The translations under genes were made by a program, and so were the position numbers. This document shows, one piece after another, positions 1 to 7,463 of a DNA stretch of 16,050 nucleotides. Where the stretch lies: NCBI GenBank assembly GCA_934316925.1, contig CAKREC010000044.1, positions 1 through 16,050 on the forward strand, read 5' to 3'. Below the pieces are notes generated by a model that was not told where the DNA came from, ran no database searches, and saw only the letters and a program-made list of their open reading frames with translations. Position 1 is the stretch's first letter. Each line of letters starts with the position of its first letter. Origin of the DNA: an uncultured Eubacterium sp. (GTDB taxonomy: Bacteria > Bacillota > Clostridia > Lachnospirales > Lachnospiraceae).

Positions 1-671
1 ATGACGCGGTAACGGTCGGCAAGCTTTCTCCCCATCAGTTTTTCCAGCCAGGCTTTATACTCTGCCGCCTGTTTTTTCTCGTCGTCCGTCTCCTGTTTCG
101 CAGCAGGCTTTTTTCCACTCTCGCCGTACATCTGATGTCTAATATCAAGTTCTTGTTCCTCCGGATAGATCGACAGCTGCGGCAATACCACCGATTTTTC
201 CGGATAATAAGGATAATTATGCTCCCACAACATGCTAAGCGTATATGTTTTCCCGGCATCGGTGTGAAACGTGCCTGTCCCGATCATTTCAAACATTTTT
301 TCCGGGATGTCAACGGTCATCTTCTGCAGCGTCCCTTTCTGCCATTCGTTCAAACAGTCGTTCAGCTGCTTTTGGTCGCTGCCAAAAAGAGTCATTTTCT
401 TTTTGAACGAATCCTCCGTGCCCGCTTTTCCCTCATATACGATCTGGGAATCATATGAATTCAGCCCTGCTTCATACTCTTTTTGTGGAGTCAGGGTTGC
501 ATCGACGGACAGCTTTTCGCCCATGTCAAACGTGGCTGTTCCCTGTTGTATCTCTTCCGGAGTCAGTTGATCCCGGTAACTTTCCTTACTTATTTCCTGG
601 TCACTCTGCTTCTGACATCCCATCGTCAGGATCAGAGACAGCACCAATACCATACTGATTAATTTTTTCAT
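1..671 (-). CDS. Putative lipoprotein, partial (C-terminus beyond left edge)
   Basis: The frame is open from an ATG at 671-669 to the window edge, giving 223 visible residues and no stop. The N-terminus is a lipoprotein signal: two lysines, a hydrophobic stretch (about residues 4-16), then a Cys at residue 19 in the context LTMGC, so the mature protein is probably anchored to the outer face of the membrane. The rest is hydrophilic and rich in Lys, Glu and Gln, with a very polar linker near residues 185-205; no catalytic motif is recognised. The AAGGA upstream lies about 16 nt from the ATG, which is long, and a closer ribosome site is not obvious. It is the last visible gene of the minus-strand run headed by the ECF sigma factor and may be part of that regulon (inference). 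Function is unknown. Openly translated plus-strand frames here are shadows. Confidence 0.72.
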   Translation of the reverse strand, partial: MKKLISMVLVLSLILTMGCQKQSDQEISKESYRDQLTPEEIQQGTATFDMGEKLSVDATLTPQKEYEAGLNSYDSQIVYEGKAGTEDSFKKKMTLFGSDQKQLNDCLNEWQKGTLQKMTVDIPEKMFEMIGTGTFHTDAGKTYTLSMLWEHNYPYYPEKSVVLPQLSIYPEEQELDIRHQMYGESGKKPAAKQETDDEKKQAAEYKAWLEKLMGRKLADRYRV

Positions 672-699
672 TTTATATCACAACCATTCCTTTTTTATT

Positions 700-725
700 G
701 CAGGCAACAAACGATCGTTGCCTGC
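700..725. repeat. Perfect 9-bp inverted repeat between two genes
   Basis: The arms GCAGGCAAC (700-708) and GTTGCCTGC (717-725) are perfectly complementary around an 8-nt loop. It lies between the stop of the small secreted protein gene and the start of the lipoprotein gene. Neither strand has a T-run directly after the stem, so it is not a canonical intrinsic terminator. It may be an mRNA processing or stability hairpin, or a binding site. Confidence 0.6.
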
Positions 726-744
726 TCCATGTCATCGTTTCTTC

Positions 745-1152
745 TTACGATGCAAACTCATAGTTTAATGACACTTTCATTGATCTTGATCCATTAAGTA
801 AAGTGAATTTCGGTCTGTACTTGACACCTTTTGTCCCGTAACCAGATTTATAAGCTGCTTTTTTCAAAACGTTTTTCGACGTATTGCTAAACTTGACTGC
901 CTCCGTAACACGGTTACCATTCGCATTTACCGCATAAACTGACACCGTATCGTTCACTGCCACTCCGGTTTTCAATGTAACTTGCGCCGCCGAACCTGAT
1001 GTCTCTTTTTTCGATGTATCAGTCACTGTCGTTGATGAGCCGTTGTGTACGATAACCGTTCCGCTTATCTGCGCCGCCGATCCGATTCCTGCTGCTGTCA
1101 GACTTCCTACAATTCCTAAACCACAACATACTTTTACCATTTTCTTATTCAT
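745..1152 (-). CDS. Small secreted protein of unknown function (135 aa)
   Basis: The start is set at the ATG at 1152, because AAGGAG lies 6-7 nt upstream; the in-frame ATG at 1194 has no ribosome site. The first 28 residues form a Sec signal peptide: MNKKMVK, a hydrophobic core, and a likely cleavage after SAA. The mature part, about 107 residues, is rich in Ser, Thr, Val and Asn and has the alternating pattern of a beta-sandwich; the basic C-terminal third ends with a KVSLNYEF segment. No domain or enzyme motif is recognised, and there is no sortase signal or Cys pair in the mature region. It follows another small secreted protein by 68 nt and is probably co-transcribed with it. An extracellular or cell-surface role is inferred only from the signal peptide. 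Confidence 0.75.
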   Translation of the reverse strand: MNKKMVKVCCGLGIVGSLTAAGIGSAAQISGTVIVHNGSSTTVTDTSKKETSGSAAQVTLKTGVAVNDTVSVYAVNANGNRVTEAVKFSNTSKNVLKKAAYKSGYGTKGVKYRPKFTLLNGSRSMKVSLNYEFAS

Positions 1153-1220
1153 GTTTTTCTCTCCTTTTTGTTTTCTAATTTTTTGTTTTTTCACTAGTCT
1201 CCAAGCCTTTCGCTTCTTCT

Positions 1221-1667
1221 CTAGTATGTTTTCTTGCCTGAGACAACACTTTCGTTCTCAACTTTTCCACCGTTTGTTACTTTTGCTGTGAGTTTGCAGC
1301 GATACGTGCCTTTTTGACTCAGCTTATGTGTTACATTGAACGATGTACTTGTTGCCTTTTGTGTTTTGCTCCAGCTTTTCAACGTTTCCCATTTTTTAGT
1401 CTTCGAATTATACTTCTGAAGTTTCAAGGTCGCGTCAATATTAGTTGTATTCCTTCGTCCTGATACAATCGCTATCGCCTTAACATTTCCAGCATTGTCT
1501 ATGTCCATTTTCACACTAACGCTGTTTGCATTCGCACTGCGTACGATATTATAATCAACTGACACAATATCTGTATCTTGCGCCAACGCATATATACAAC
1601 AATTGCATAGCAAAACACATATCAACGCCAGCACAATAGCACCACGTTTTTTTACTGTATTAAACAT
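1221..1667 (-). CDS. Small secreted beta-rich protein of unknown function (148 aa)
   Basis: The ATG at 1667 is preceded by GGAGGG at good spacing. Residues 1-30 are a signal peptide (basic start, then a long hydrophobic core containing several Cys, cleavage probably near ALA/Q). The mature part has alternating polar and hydrophobic residues, a conserved-looking WETLKSWS motif and a terminal KGTYRCKLTAKV segment, which resembles small secreted beta-sandwich proteins of Clostridia that have no assigned function. The gene lies 84 nt downstream of the anti-sigma gene. Its ribosome binding site is contained in the stem at 1675-1719, so translation may be gated by RNA structure. It may be a target or effector of the sigma system (inference). 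Confidence 0.75.
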   Translation of the reverse strand: MFNTVKKRGAIVLALICVLLCNCCIYALAQDTDIVSVDYNIVRSANANSVSVKMDIDNAGNVKAIAIVSGRRNTTNIDATLKLQKYNSKTKKWETLKSWSKTQKATSTSFNVTHKLSQKGTYRCKLTAKVTNGGKVENESVVSGKKTY

Positions 1668-1674
1668 AAAAACT

Positions 1675-1719
1675 CCCTCCTTTCTTTCGTTCTAATAACT
1701 ATAACGAAAGAAGGGAGGG
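1675..1719 (-). promoter_or_regulatory. Hairpin sequestering the Shine-Dalgarno of the 1221-1667 gene
   Basis: On the minus-strand transcript a 17-nt arm starting CCCTCCC pairs with a 17-nt arm ending GGAGGG, with a single A-C mismatch and an 11-nt AT-rich loop (1692-1702). The 3' arm contains the Shine-Dalgarno of the gene starting at 1667; the ATG follows 7 nt after the stem. The stem is also followed by AGTTTTT, so it might double as a weak terminator or attenuator for the upstream sigma/anti-sigma transcript. Both readings are inference from the sequence. Confidence 0.65.
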
Positions 1720-1751
1720 AAAGCTGACAAACTTTTTTTAAATTTTTTTAT

Positions 1752-2459
1752 TTATTTTTCATACAGGTTTTCAGCCATACTTTCTAAAAGATTTTTTCCA
1801 TCCGGGACATCGGTTACCGACAGAAAATGTGTATACTGTTTATCAATCCAATGCAGCCACATCTGATTATCCTTTACGCAATACTCCGCATCATATCCAT
1901 GAACGGTTGTCTTTTCTTTGGAATCATACTCACCATCTGTCATTTCTGTAAGTCCGTCACTTATTCCAATATGACTATACAATATCTCCTGATCTTTTAA
2001 ATACCAGCGCACGCTAATAAGATCACCATTTTCTTCCTCTATATATTCCGTCTGCTCATACCCTTCCGGCACATTATCCGGATACATTTTCGTGACCGTG
2101 TCCATTTCCGACACATCTTCGCTCTTCACGGGTGACTGGAATCTCCGCATCTCCATACCGCCTTTTTCGATGTACGACATCACATAATCCCATGGAGAAA
2201 TACCGATCACCCTTGCGCTTACCTCATTGACCGCAACAAGACTGACCACGGTGACCGCGACCATAGCTGCCCATCGAACAGCATAGCCCACTTTGATGTG
2301 TTCACCAAAATAACGCTCACTCCAAAACAAGCGCTTCATCTTCTTTTGAAATTTTTTTGATGGCGTGTGTTCATACCCCGGCATCGTTTTTTCATCCAGA
2401 TAAGACATTTCTGCCGCTACGCATGTCTGCAGAATATGTCGGATTTCTTCGTCCTGCAT
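1752..2459 (-). CDS. Membrane anti-sigma factor with extracellular DUF4367-like domain
   Basis: The 235-residue protein has an N-terminal cytoplasmic segment (about 1-60), one transmembrane helix at about 61-80 in a WAAMVAVTVV context, and an external domain that matches the DUF4367 pattern in its C-terminal half (PEGYEQ start, a W-rich strand region, repeated Tyr). This layout is that of anti-sigma factors that hold an ECF sigma factor at the membrane until a signal reaches the outer domain. The gene starts 3 nt after the stop of the sigma factor gene (stop TAA, then GCATG), so the two are translationally coupled. No zinc-binding HxxxCxxC motif is seen, so it is not a classic ZAS anti-sigma. 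The pairing is strong; the signal is unknown. Confidence 0.82.
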   Translation of the reverse strand: MQDEEIRHILQTCVAAEMSYLDEKTMPGYEHTPSKKFQKKMKRLFWSERYFGEHIKVGYAVRWAAMVAVTVVSLVAVNEVSARVIGISPWDYVMSYIEKGGMEMRRFQSPVKSEDVSEMDTVTKMYPDNVPEGYEQTEYIEEENGDLISVRWYLKDQEILYSHIGISDGLTEMTDGEYDSKEKTTVHGYDAEYCVKDNQMWLHWIDKQYTHFLSVTDVPDGKNLLESMAENLYEK

Positions 2460-2462
2460 TGC

Positions 2463-2984
2463 TTATTTCTCCTTTCGCAGCATCTTTCTGCCCCGAGATA
2501 GTCTTTTCGCTACCGCATTTTCTTCGATCTTCAACAGATCCGCGATCTCTTTGATGGAAAATTCATTTACATAATACAGGATCATCACCTCACTATATGT
2601 TTTGGGAATCCTGTGAAACGCATCCAGCATCTCCGATCTTGCAAAACCCATCTCGGCTGTGGCATAATATGGGGTTTCCTCATATTGATCTGTCAAAAGT
2701 TCACGTTTAAACCGCTTGTGCTTTTTTCGATACAGATCAATTGCGGTCCTCTCAACTACTATAACGAAGAAACTCTTGGTTTCCTGACAATCAATTTTTT
2801 TAATTTTGTCTAAATTCCGGATAATCTTCTCCCACGAAGCAAACACGGCATCCTCCGTGTCCTCATGGTGCTGCAGAATACGGTAAGCGACTGTATACAT
2901 CAGCTTTTGATATTTATCATACAGTCGTTCAATTTTTCTTTTTTGCTCTGGCGTATCCGCCATGCTCAACAACAAACAAAGCAT
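2463..2984 (-). CDS. ECF-type RNA polymerase sigma factor
   Basis: A 173-residue sigma-70 family protein containing region 2 (about residues 20-90, with an LYDKYQKLMYTVAYRIL helix and a DTEDAVFASWEKI core) and region 4 (about 115-172), which ends in a helix-turn-helix of the form FSIKEIADLLKIEENAVAKRLSRGRKML. It directs RNA polymerase to a small set of promoters when released by its anti-sigma partner. The neighbouring ATG at 2987 is also possible; 2984 has the better 6-nt spacing from GGGAG. A third Met (2963) lacks a ribosome site. It heads a run with the anti-sigma gene directly downstream. A promoter with a dyad over its -10 lies just upstream and may be autoregulatory. Confidence 0.88.
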   Translation of the reverse strand: MLCLLLSMADTPEQKRKIERLYDKYQKLMYTVAYRILQHHEDTEDAVFASWEKIIRNLDKIKKIDCQETKSFFVIVVERTAIDLYRKKHKRFKRELLTDQYEETPYYATAEMGFARSEMLDAFHRIPKTYSEVMILYYVNEFSIKEIADLLKIEENAVAKRLSRGRKMLRKEK

Positions 2985-3002
2985 CATTTTCTCCCTTAGT
3001 GC

Positions 3003-3025
3003 GTGGTATATGATGATTATACCAC
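3003..3025. promoter_or_regulatory. Inverted repeat over the sigma gene promoter
   Basis: The perfect 8-bp arms GTGGTATA and TATACCAC flank a 7-nt centre. On the minus strand one arm carries TATAAT (3016-3021), which makes a -10 element, with TTATCA 18 nt further upstream (3040-3045) as a weak -35. The ECF sigma gene starts 19-32 nt downstream. A dyad over a -10 suggests an operator. No T-run follows, so it is not a terminator of the ABC operon. Confidence 0.5.
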
Positions 3026-3035
3026 AATATCTGCT

Positions 3036-4886
3036 CTATTGATAATACTTTGCCTGTGCATTCCACAGCTCATAATATTTGCCGGTCCGATCCTGCAGCA
3101 ATTCGTCGTGACTTCCCATCTGTACCAGTTGCCCTTCATGAAACACCGCTATTTTTTCACAGAAACGACAGGATGACAATCGATGGGAAATGTAGATTGC
3201 GGTCTTGGTATCCACGATCCGGTCGAAATTCCGGTATATCTCATACTCTGCCATCGGATCCAATGCCGCCGTTGGTTCATCCAGCAGAACAAATGGGGAT
3301 TCTTTATAGATTGCTCTGGCAATTGCGATCTTTTGCAATTCTCCACCGGAAAATTCAACCCCGTTTTCATCATACGACTTCGTAACATAGGTCTGCAGTC
3401 CTTCCGGCAATTGGCGGATCCGTTCTCCTAGTCCGGCTTTTTCCAGACATTCCATAGCTTTCTTTGCATCCCCCTGACGGCTTGCTGCTACATTTTCTTC
3501 AACCGTATACGGAAGAATATGAAAATCCTGAAATACGACGGAAAACAACCGGCGGTATTCGTTCTGATCAAATTTTTGTATATTGACTCCATTCAGAAGG
3601 ATTTCGCCTTTCGTCACATCATACAATCGGCACAGCAGTTTGATCATCGTTGTTTTGCCGGAGCCATTCATCCCCACAACAGCCATTTTTTCTCCGATTG
3701 TCAACGTCAGACATAGATCCTTCAGGGCATACTCTTCGCTACCCGGATATTTAAAATATACATGCCGGAATTCAATCTTATATTCATTGTCACTTCGTTT
3801 TTCCACCGGAATCGTTCCATCGTGCATCTGCTTTGTCAGCTCAAGGTAATCTAACGTGGAACACTGTTGTTCGGTTTTGTATGTCAGCTCCATCATCGAA
3901 ACAACACAGCCCGTAACGCCAGTGAACAGACGCTGCATACCGCCGGCAAACGCCACGAGATTCCCGATCGTGAGCGCTCCCGCCATCGCCATAAGTGTCA
4001 CAAGAATATATGCTCCCGGTTCAAGCACCGAAAAGATCGCGGTGCGGAATGCGTCATCCATGCTGTTGGCTTTTGCCATATCTTTAAGATTCTTTCGATT
4101 GGTCTTCGAAAATGCACCCTCCAGATTCCAACGGCGCATAAGATCAAATCCATTGTATATTTTAATGTCTTTTGCATTTTGATAATTGAATTGTCCGCTT
4201 CCTCCCGTCACATTTGACCATGTAAAATGAATCGCATCGTCCAGATCCTCGTCCTTGAAGCTAAGGCGCTTAAAGTCTTCGATCCTCTTGGTCCATGGAA
4301 TACGCAGCCGGCAAAGTGTCAGAACGATCCCAAGGATCATAATAAATGCGAGGGACATTCTCCCCGTCAGATGTTTTAGCAGATAGCATAAGACCGGGTA
4401 TGTCAGGATCAACGCCGCCACCATACTGCACAACTGATAGAGAATATCATTGATGCAAAAGATCGGCGTATTGATCCCCCAGCCCCAGTTCATATCCCGT
4501 TCCATCTGCTCTTTGAGGGCGCGCACCTCCGGGCTGTCAACGCGCGAATAATCCATAGCGATCACCTTTGCCTCCCGCATGGACTCGTACATATTGTATA
4601 TGTATCCTCGACGGACTTCGCATCGGTTCCACACCGTACTGGCAATGAAATTTAAAAGCAGCGCAGCCGCAAGTACAATGCCCACTGTCACGATCAGCTG
4701 CTGAAAGCTTTTCCCATGGGTCATCCCATCCAATACATAAGATGACAGATAGAGCAGCATACAAGGTATCAGCGCGTTGATCGTGTGTGTGATCATAACC
4801 CAGTGAAAATAATGCGGGTCAATGTTTTTGATCACTCGTAACATACGTCTCACATTATATATATTTTTCTGTATCTTATCCTTCAA
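3036..4886 (-). CDS. ABC exporter half-transporter (second of pair)
   Basis: A type IV ABC half-exporter: an N-terminal six-helix membrane domain (about the first 350 residues) and a C-terminal nucleotide-binding domain. Counting from the upstream ATG at 4925, the Walker A is GMNGSGKTT at 418-426, the Q-loop Gln is 466, the signature FSGGE is at 525-529, the Walker B ends LLDE at 550 with the catalytic Glu present, and the H-loop His is 581, so the ATPase looks competent. The start is uncertain: ATGs at 4925 and 4907 have no good ribosome site, whereas a TTG at 4886 sits 8 nt after AAGGGGG, and that is the start chosen. It overlaps the preceding ABC gene. The pair probably forms one heterodimeric exporter for peptides, lipids or drugs; the substrate is unknown. 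Confidence 0.85.
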   Translation of the reverse strand: MKDKIQKNIYNVRRMLRVIKNIDPHYFHWVMITHTINALIPCMLLYLSSYVLDGMTHGKSFQQLIVTVGIVLAAALLLNFIASTVWNRCEVRRGYIYNMYESMREAKVIAMDYSRVDSPEVRALKEQMERDMNWGWGINTPIFCINDILYQLCSMVAALILTYPVLCYLLKHLTGRMSLAFIMILGIVLTLCRLRIPWTKRIEDFKRLSFKDEDLDDAIHFTWSNVTGGSGQFNYQNAKDIKIYNGFDLMRRWNLEGAFSKTNRKNLKDMAKANSMDDAFRTAIFSVLEPGAYILVTLMAMAGALTIGNLVAFAGGMQRLFTGVTGCVVSMMELTYKTEQQCSTLDYLELTKQMHDGTIPVEKRSDNEYKIEFRHVYFKYPGSEEYALKDLCLTLTIGEKMAVVGMNGSGKTTMIKLLCRLYDVTKGEILLNGVNIQKFDQNEYRRLFSVVFQDFHILPYTVEENVAASRQGDAKKAMECLEKAGLGERIRQLPEGLQTYVTKSYDENGVEFSGGELQKIAIARAIYKESPFVLLDEPTAALDPMAEYEIYRNFDRIVDTKTAIYISHRLSSCRFCEKIAVFHEGQLVQMGSHDELLQDRTGKYYELWNAQAKYYQ

Positions 4887-6702
4887 CGGCTTCGCCCCCT
4901 TCCTCATAATATTTACTCTGAACATGAAACAGCTCGGCGTAGCGTCCCTGCTGCCGCATCAGTTCATCATGTGTGCCGCTTTCCCGTATTTCACCATTTT
5001 CCAGCAGCAGGATCCGATCGGAAAACCGTGTGCTGGCAAACCGGTGCGAAATAAAAAGTGCTGTTTTGCCTTCTGTGTACCGGGCATAGGCATCGTAGAT
5101 CTCACTCTCTGCGATGGGATCCAATGCCGCTGTCGGCTCATCCAGAACCAATACCGGCGCGTCTTTATAAAGTGCTCTCGCCAGCAAAAGCCGCTGCCGT
5201 TGTCCACCCGAAAAATCCACTCCGTTTCCCGATATATACCGTGTTGTAAAACGATCCAGCGTGATCCCCTTTTCTTCCAGCATTTCTTTTAGGCCTGCTT
5301 TTTCAATTGCTTTCCACACCTTTTTTTCATCGAGCTGATCCATGCGCTGGAGTGCTATATTTTCTCCCAAATAAAACGGCATGATAAAATGTTCCTGAAA
5401 CACAACGGAAAACAGGCGGTATACCTCTCTTTTTGCAAATTCCTTCCGATCGATCCCATTGTATAAGATCTGACCTTCATCCGGCTCATAGATCCCGGTC
5501 ATCAGCTTTACGATCGTAGTTTTTCCGGCACCGTTGATACCCACTAAAGCCACCTTTTCTCCTGCCCGCAGCGTCATATTGAAATGCGACAAAACCGGAT
5601 GCCGTTCAATCTTTCCGTCTTTTTCTGTCTTATAAGCATAACTTACATCACGAAATTCAATGGAAACCGGAAGTTGCAGCTGTTCAAGTCCGCATCCCTC
5701 ATCCATATCTTCATCCGGCAATTCCAGGTATGTTCTCACATGGTTCATTCCGTCTCTTGCTTTTCGGAGTACCATGCCGCTGTTTACCAGTGTGCCGACA
5801 AAGGAAGAAAAGCCGGTGATCGCTCCAAAAAGAAGCACAAATTCGCTGAGCGTGATCGCTCCCACCGTAACCTGATACACCAGAAAAACATATGCCAGCA
5901 TATCCCGGATAAATGCTGTGGCAAACCTTACCTTTTCTACAAAAGAAACCCGTTTTCGCAGCCACATCTGCAGATCCCGGATCTTTTTTACAATGGCGTT
6001 TCTGCGCTCCAGCAGCCAGGAACTCATCGCAAACATACGGACATCTTTTGCCTGCTGTGGATCTCCCAGTGATTTTCTTATGCAGAAATACTTGCGATCC
6101 AGTTCTCCTTCCTGCCCACGGACAGATTCATAAATTTTTCTGATATAAATTCCGGCCAGCGTGTCCGCAAGAGACAAAACAATGATGATAAGAAGCATCC
6201 ATACACTCAGCCTGCCGATCACAGCAGAGTACAATGCAAAACAGATCACATTGACAAAAAGATCCAGACTTTCATGAAACAGCGTCGATGCCGCACAGCC
6301 ATCACCGCTCAAAAGATCTCCTACTGCTTTCCAGTATTCGTTCAGCGCCTCGCCCTGTTCTCCCTGCTCATAGGAAATTTTCAGGCTCTTCTCAAAAAGG
6401 AGTCCTAAAATGGCGGTACGCACCTCATTTACATACATATAATACTTGCCTTTCAATCCGGATGCCGCCACGCACACCAGACAGTAAAATATCATAAATA
6501 AAATAAACGACGTTAACGTCCACCGGCTGCTGCCCAGAACCAGATCAACGGCGATCTTGGGAATGTATATTCCAAACACCGGGATCATGCAGCGTAATAC
6601 CGCATCCGCCCCCGCCAGCCAAAGCGCCTGTGGTTCATATTCTTTGACCAGCCCAAGCATATATCGTATACAGCTTGCGATCGAGTACTGTTTTTTCTCC
6701 AT
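4876..6702 (-). CDS. ABC exporter half-transporter (first of pair)
   Basis: A 608-residue ABC half-exporter of the same architecture as its downstream neighbour. Numbered from Met 6702: membrane domain about 1-330, Walker A GINGAGKTT at 388-396, Q-loop Gln 436, signature FSGGQ at 497-501, Walker B LVLDE at 518-522, H-loop His 553. All catalytic residues appear intact. The ATG at 6702 has AAGGA about 10 nt upstream; an in-frame ATG further up (6768) lies inside the terminator stem of the kinase gene and is rejected. The two half-transporters overlap slightly, which points to a heterodimer made in fixed ratio. Location beside a LytTR/GHKL two-component pair suggests, but does not prove, regulation by it. 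No accessory protease domain (C39) is present, so leader-peptide processing is not indicated. Confidence 0.88.
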   Translation of the reverse strand: MEKKQYSIASCIRYMLGLVKEYEPQALWLAGADAVLRCMIPVFGIYIPKIAVDLVLGSSRWTLTSFILFMIFYCLVCVAASGLKGKYYMYVNEVRTAILGLLFEKSLKISYEQGEQGEALNEYWKAVGDLLSGDGCAASTLFHESLDLFVNVICFALYSAVIGRLSVWMLLIIIVLSLADTLAGIYIRKIYESVRGQEGELDRKYFCIRKSLGDPQQAKDVRMFAMSSWLLERRNAIVKKIRDLQMWLRKRVSFVEKVRFATAFIRDMLAYVFLVYQVTVGAITLSEFVLLFGAITGFSSFVGTLVNSGMVLRKARDGMNHVRTYLELPDEDMDEGCGLEQLQLPVSIEFRDVSYAYKTEKDGKIERHPVLSHFNMTLRAGEKVALVGINGAGKTTIVKLMTGIYEPDEGQILYNGIDRKEFAKREVYRLFSVVFQEHFIMPFYLGENIALQRMDQLDEKKVWKAIEKAGLKEMLEEKGITLDRFTTRYISGNGVDFSGGQRQRLLLARALYKDAPVLVLDEPTAALDPIAESEIYDAYARYTEGKTALFISHRFASTRFSDRILLLENGEIRESGTHDELMRQQGRYAELFHVQSKYYEEGGEAVEG

Positions 6703-6729
6703 TCCATTCACTTCCTTTTCGTTTTTTTC

Positions 6730-6757
6730 ATTGTACCGAATGATTTTGCATAAACAA
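6730..6757 (-). promoter_or_regulatory. Candidate promoter of the ABC exporter pair
   Basis: A -10 TACAAT (6730-6735) and a -35-like TTGTTT (6752-6757) are 16 nt apart on the minus strand. They lie between the terminator of the kinase gene and the first ABC gene, so the exporter can be transcribed independently of the two-component pair. The -35 is weak, and its upstream end overlaps the T-run of the terminator. Confidence 0.45.
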
Positions 6758-6788
6758 AAAAAGTGCATGAGTGGTCGTTCTCATGCAC
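6756..6788 (-). terminator. Intrinsic terminator after the GHKL kinase gene
   Basis: On the minus strand a perfect 9-bp stem GTGCATGAG / CTCATGCAC with an 8-nt loop is followed by seven T residues. It starts 9 nt after the kinase stop codon and separates the two-component genes from the ABC genes. Confidence 0.9.
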
Positions 6789-6797
6789 GAATGGTAT

Positions 6798-7463
6798 TTA
6801 TAAAGGAAGCATGACTTCCGTAGCAAATACGCCCTCTTCATTCTGCCGGTTTAAATATCCGCGATACTTTTCTACGGTTTTGTCCACACGCAGCAACCCA
6901 AAGCCGTGATATTTTTCATTTTTGGTCGATCGGTAGATCTTGCCGATCCTGGTCAGTTTGTGCTGGGAAGCATTCATAACATACAAGTACAACTGGCCTT
7001 TCAAGATATCAATATAAACCCGGATAAATCGTTCTTCTTTATCGGGGATCTGCAGGCACGCCTCGATCGCGTTGTCCAGTAAATTGCCCAGTATGATGCT
7101 AAGATCCACCTCTGAGATCGCCGAACCTAGATCTGACGGCACGATCGCCTTGGCATTGACCTGTATATCCTGATGTTTCGCCAATGAGATCTTACTGTTC
7201 AGAATCGCATCGATGACCACATTTCCGGTCTTAAGCACCGTGTCCACTGTGTTTAAGTCGACCTCCAGCTCTGCAAGATACGATTCCAGCTTATCATATT
7301 CCCCCATCTGCAGATACGCTTTCATCGTCTGGATGTGATTGCGGTAATCATGACGCCAGCCCCTTGTCTGGCGATACATGTTCTCCACTTCTTCATAATG
7401 CTTTTCCATCAGACTATTCTGATATTCTGATATTTTCCGGTCCATTCGTTTCGTAAAGATCAT
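6798..7463 (-). CDS. Short GHKL-family sensor histidine kinase without membrane sensor
   Basis: This 221-residue protein is a histidine kinase of the GHKL/AgrC-like class. The phosphoacceptor region reads RGWRHDYRNH (acceptor His at 38 or 43). The ATP-binding domain shows an N-box GNLLDNAIEA (126-135) and a glycine-rich lid HGFGL (186-190). It has no hydrophobic stretch before the catalytic part, only a short coiled-coil-like lead (about 1-33), so it is predicted cytosolic, unlike AgrC or VirS, which have six or more membrane helices. The start ATG overlaps the regulator stop as ATGA, so translation is coupled and a longer N-terminus is not possible in this frame without reading back into the regulator. 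The signal it senses is unknown. Confidence 0.85.
   Translation of the reverse strand: MIFTKRMDRKISEYQNSLMEKHYEEVENMYRQTRGWRHDYRNHIQTMKAYLQMGEYDKLESYLAELEVDLNTVDTVLKTGNVVIDAILNSKISLAKHQDIQVNAKAIVPSDLGSAISEVDLSIILGNLLDNAIEACLQIPDKEERFIRVYIDILKGQLYLYVMNASQHKLTRIGKIYRSTKNEKYHGFGLLRVDKTVEKYRGYLNRQNEEGVFATEVMLPL

Noticed and set aside
135..658. Overlapping plus-strand ORFs at the left edge
   Set aside because: They lie opposite a fully open minus-strand frame with a lipoprotein signal; the plus frames are shadows with no ribosome sites.
6703..6797. Possible small peptide gene between the kinase and the ABC gene
   Set aside because: The gap is 95 nt and holds a terminator and a promoter; no start codon with a ribosome site and a following short ORF was found.
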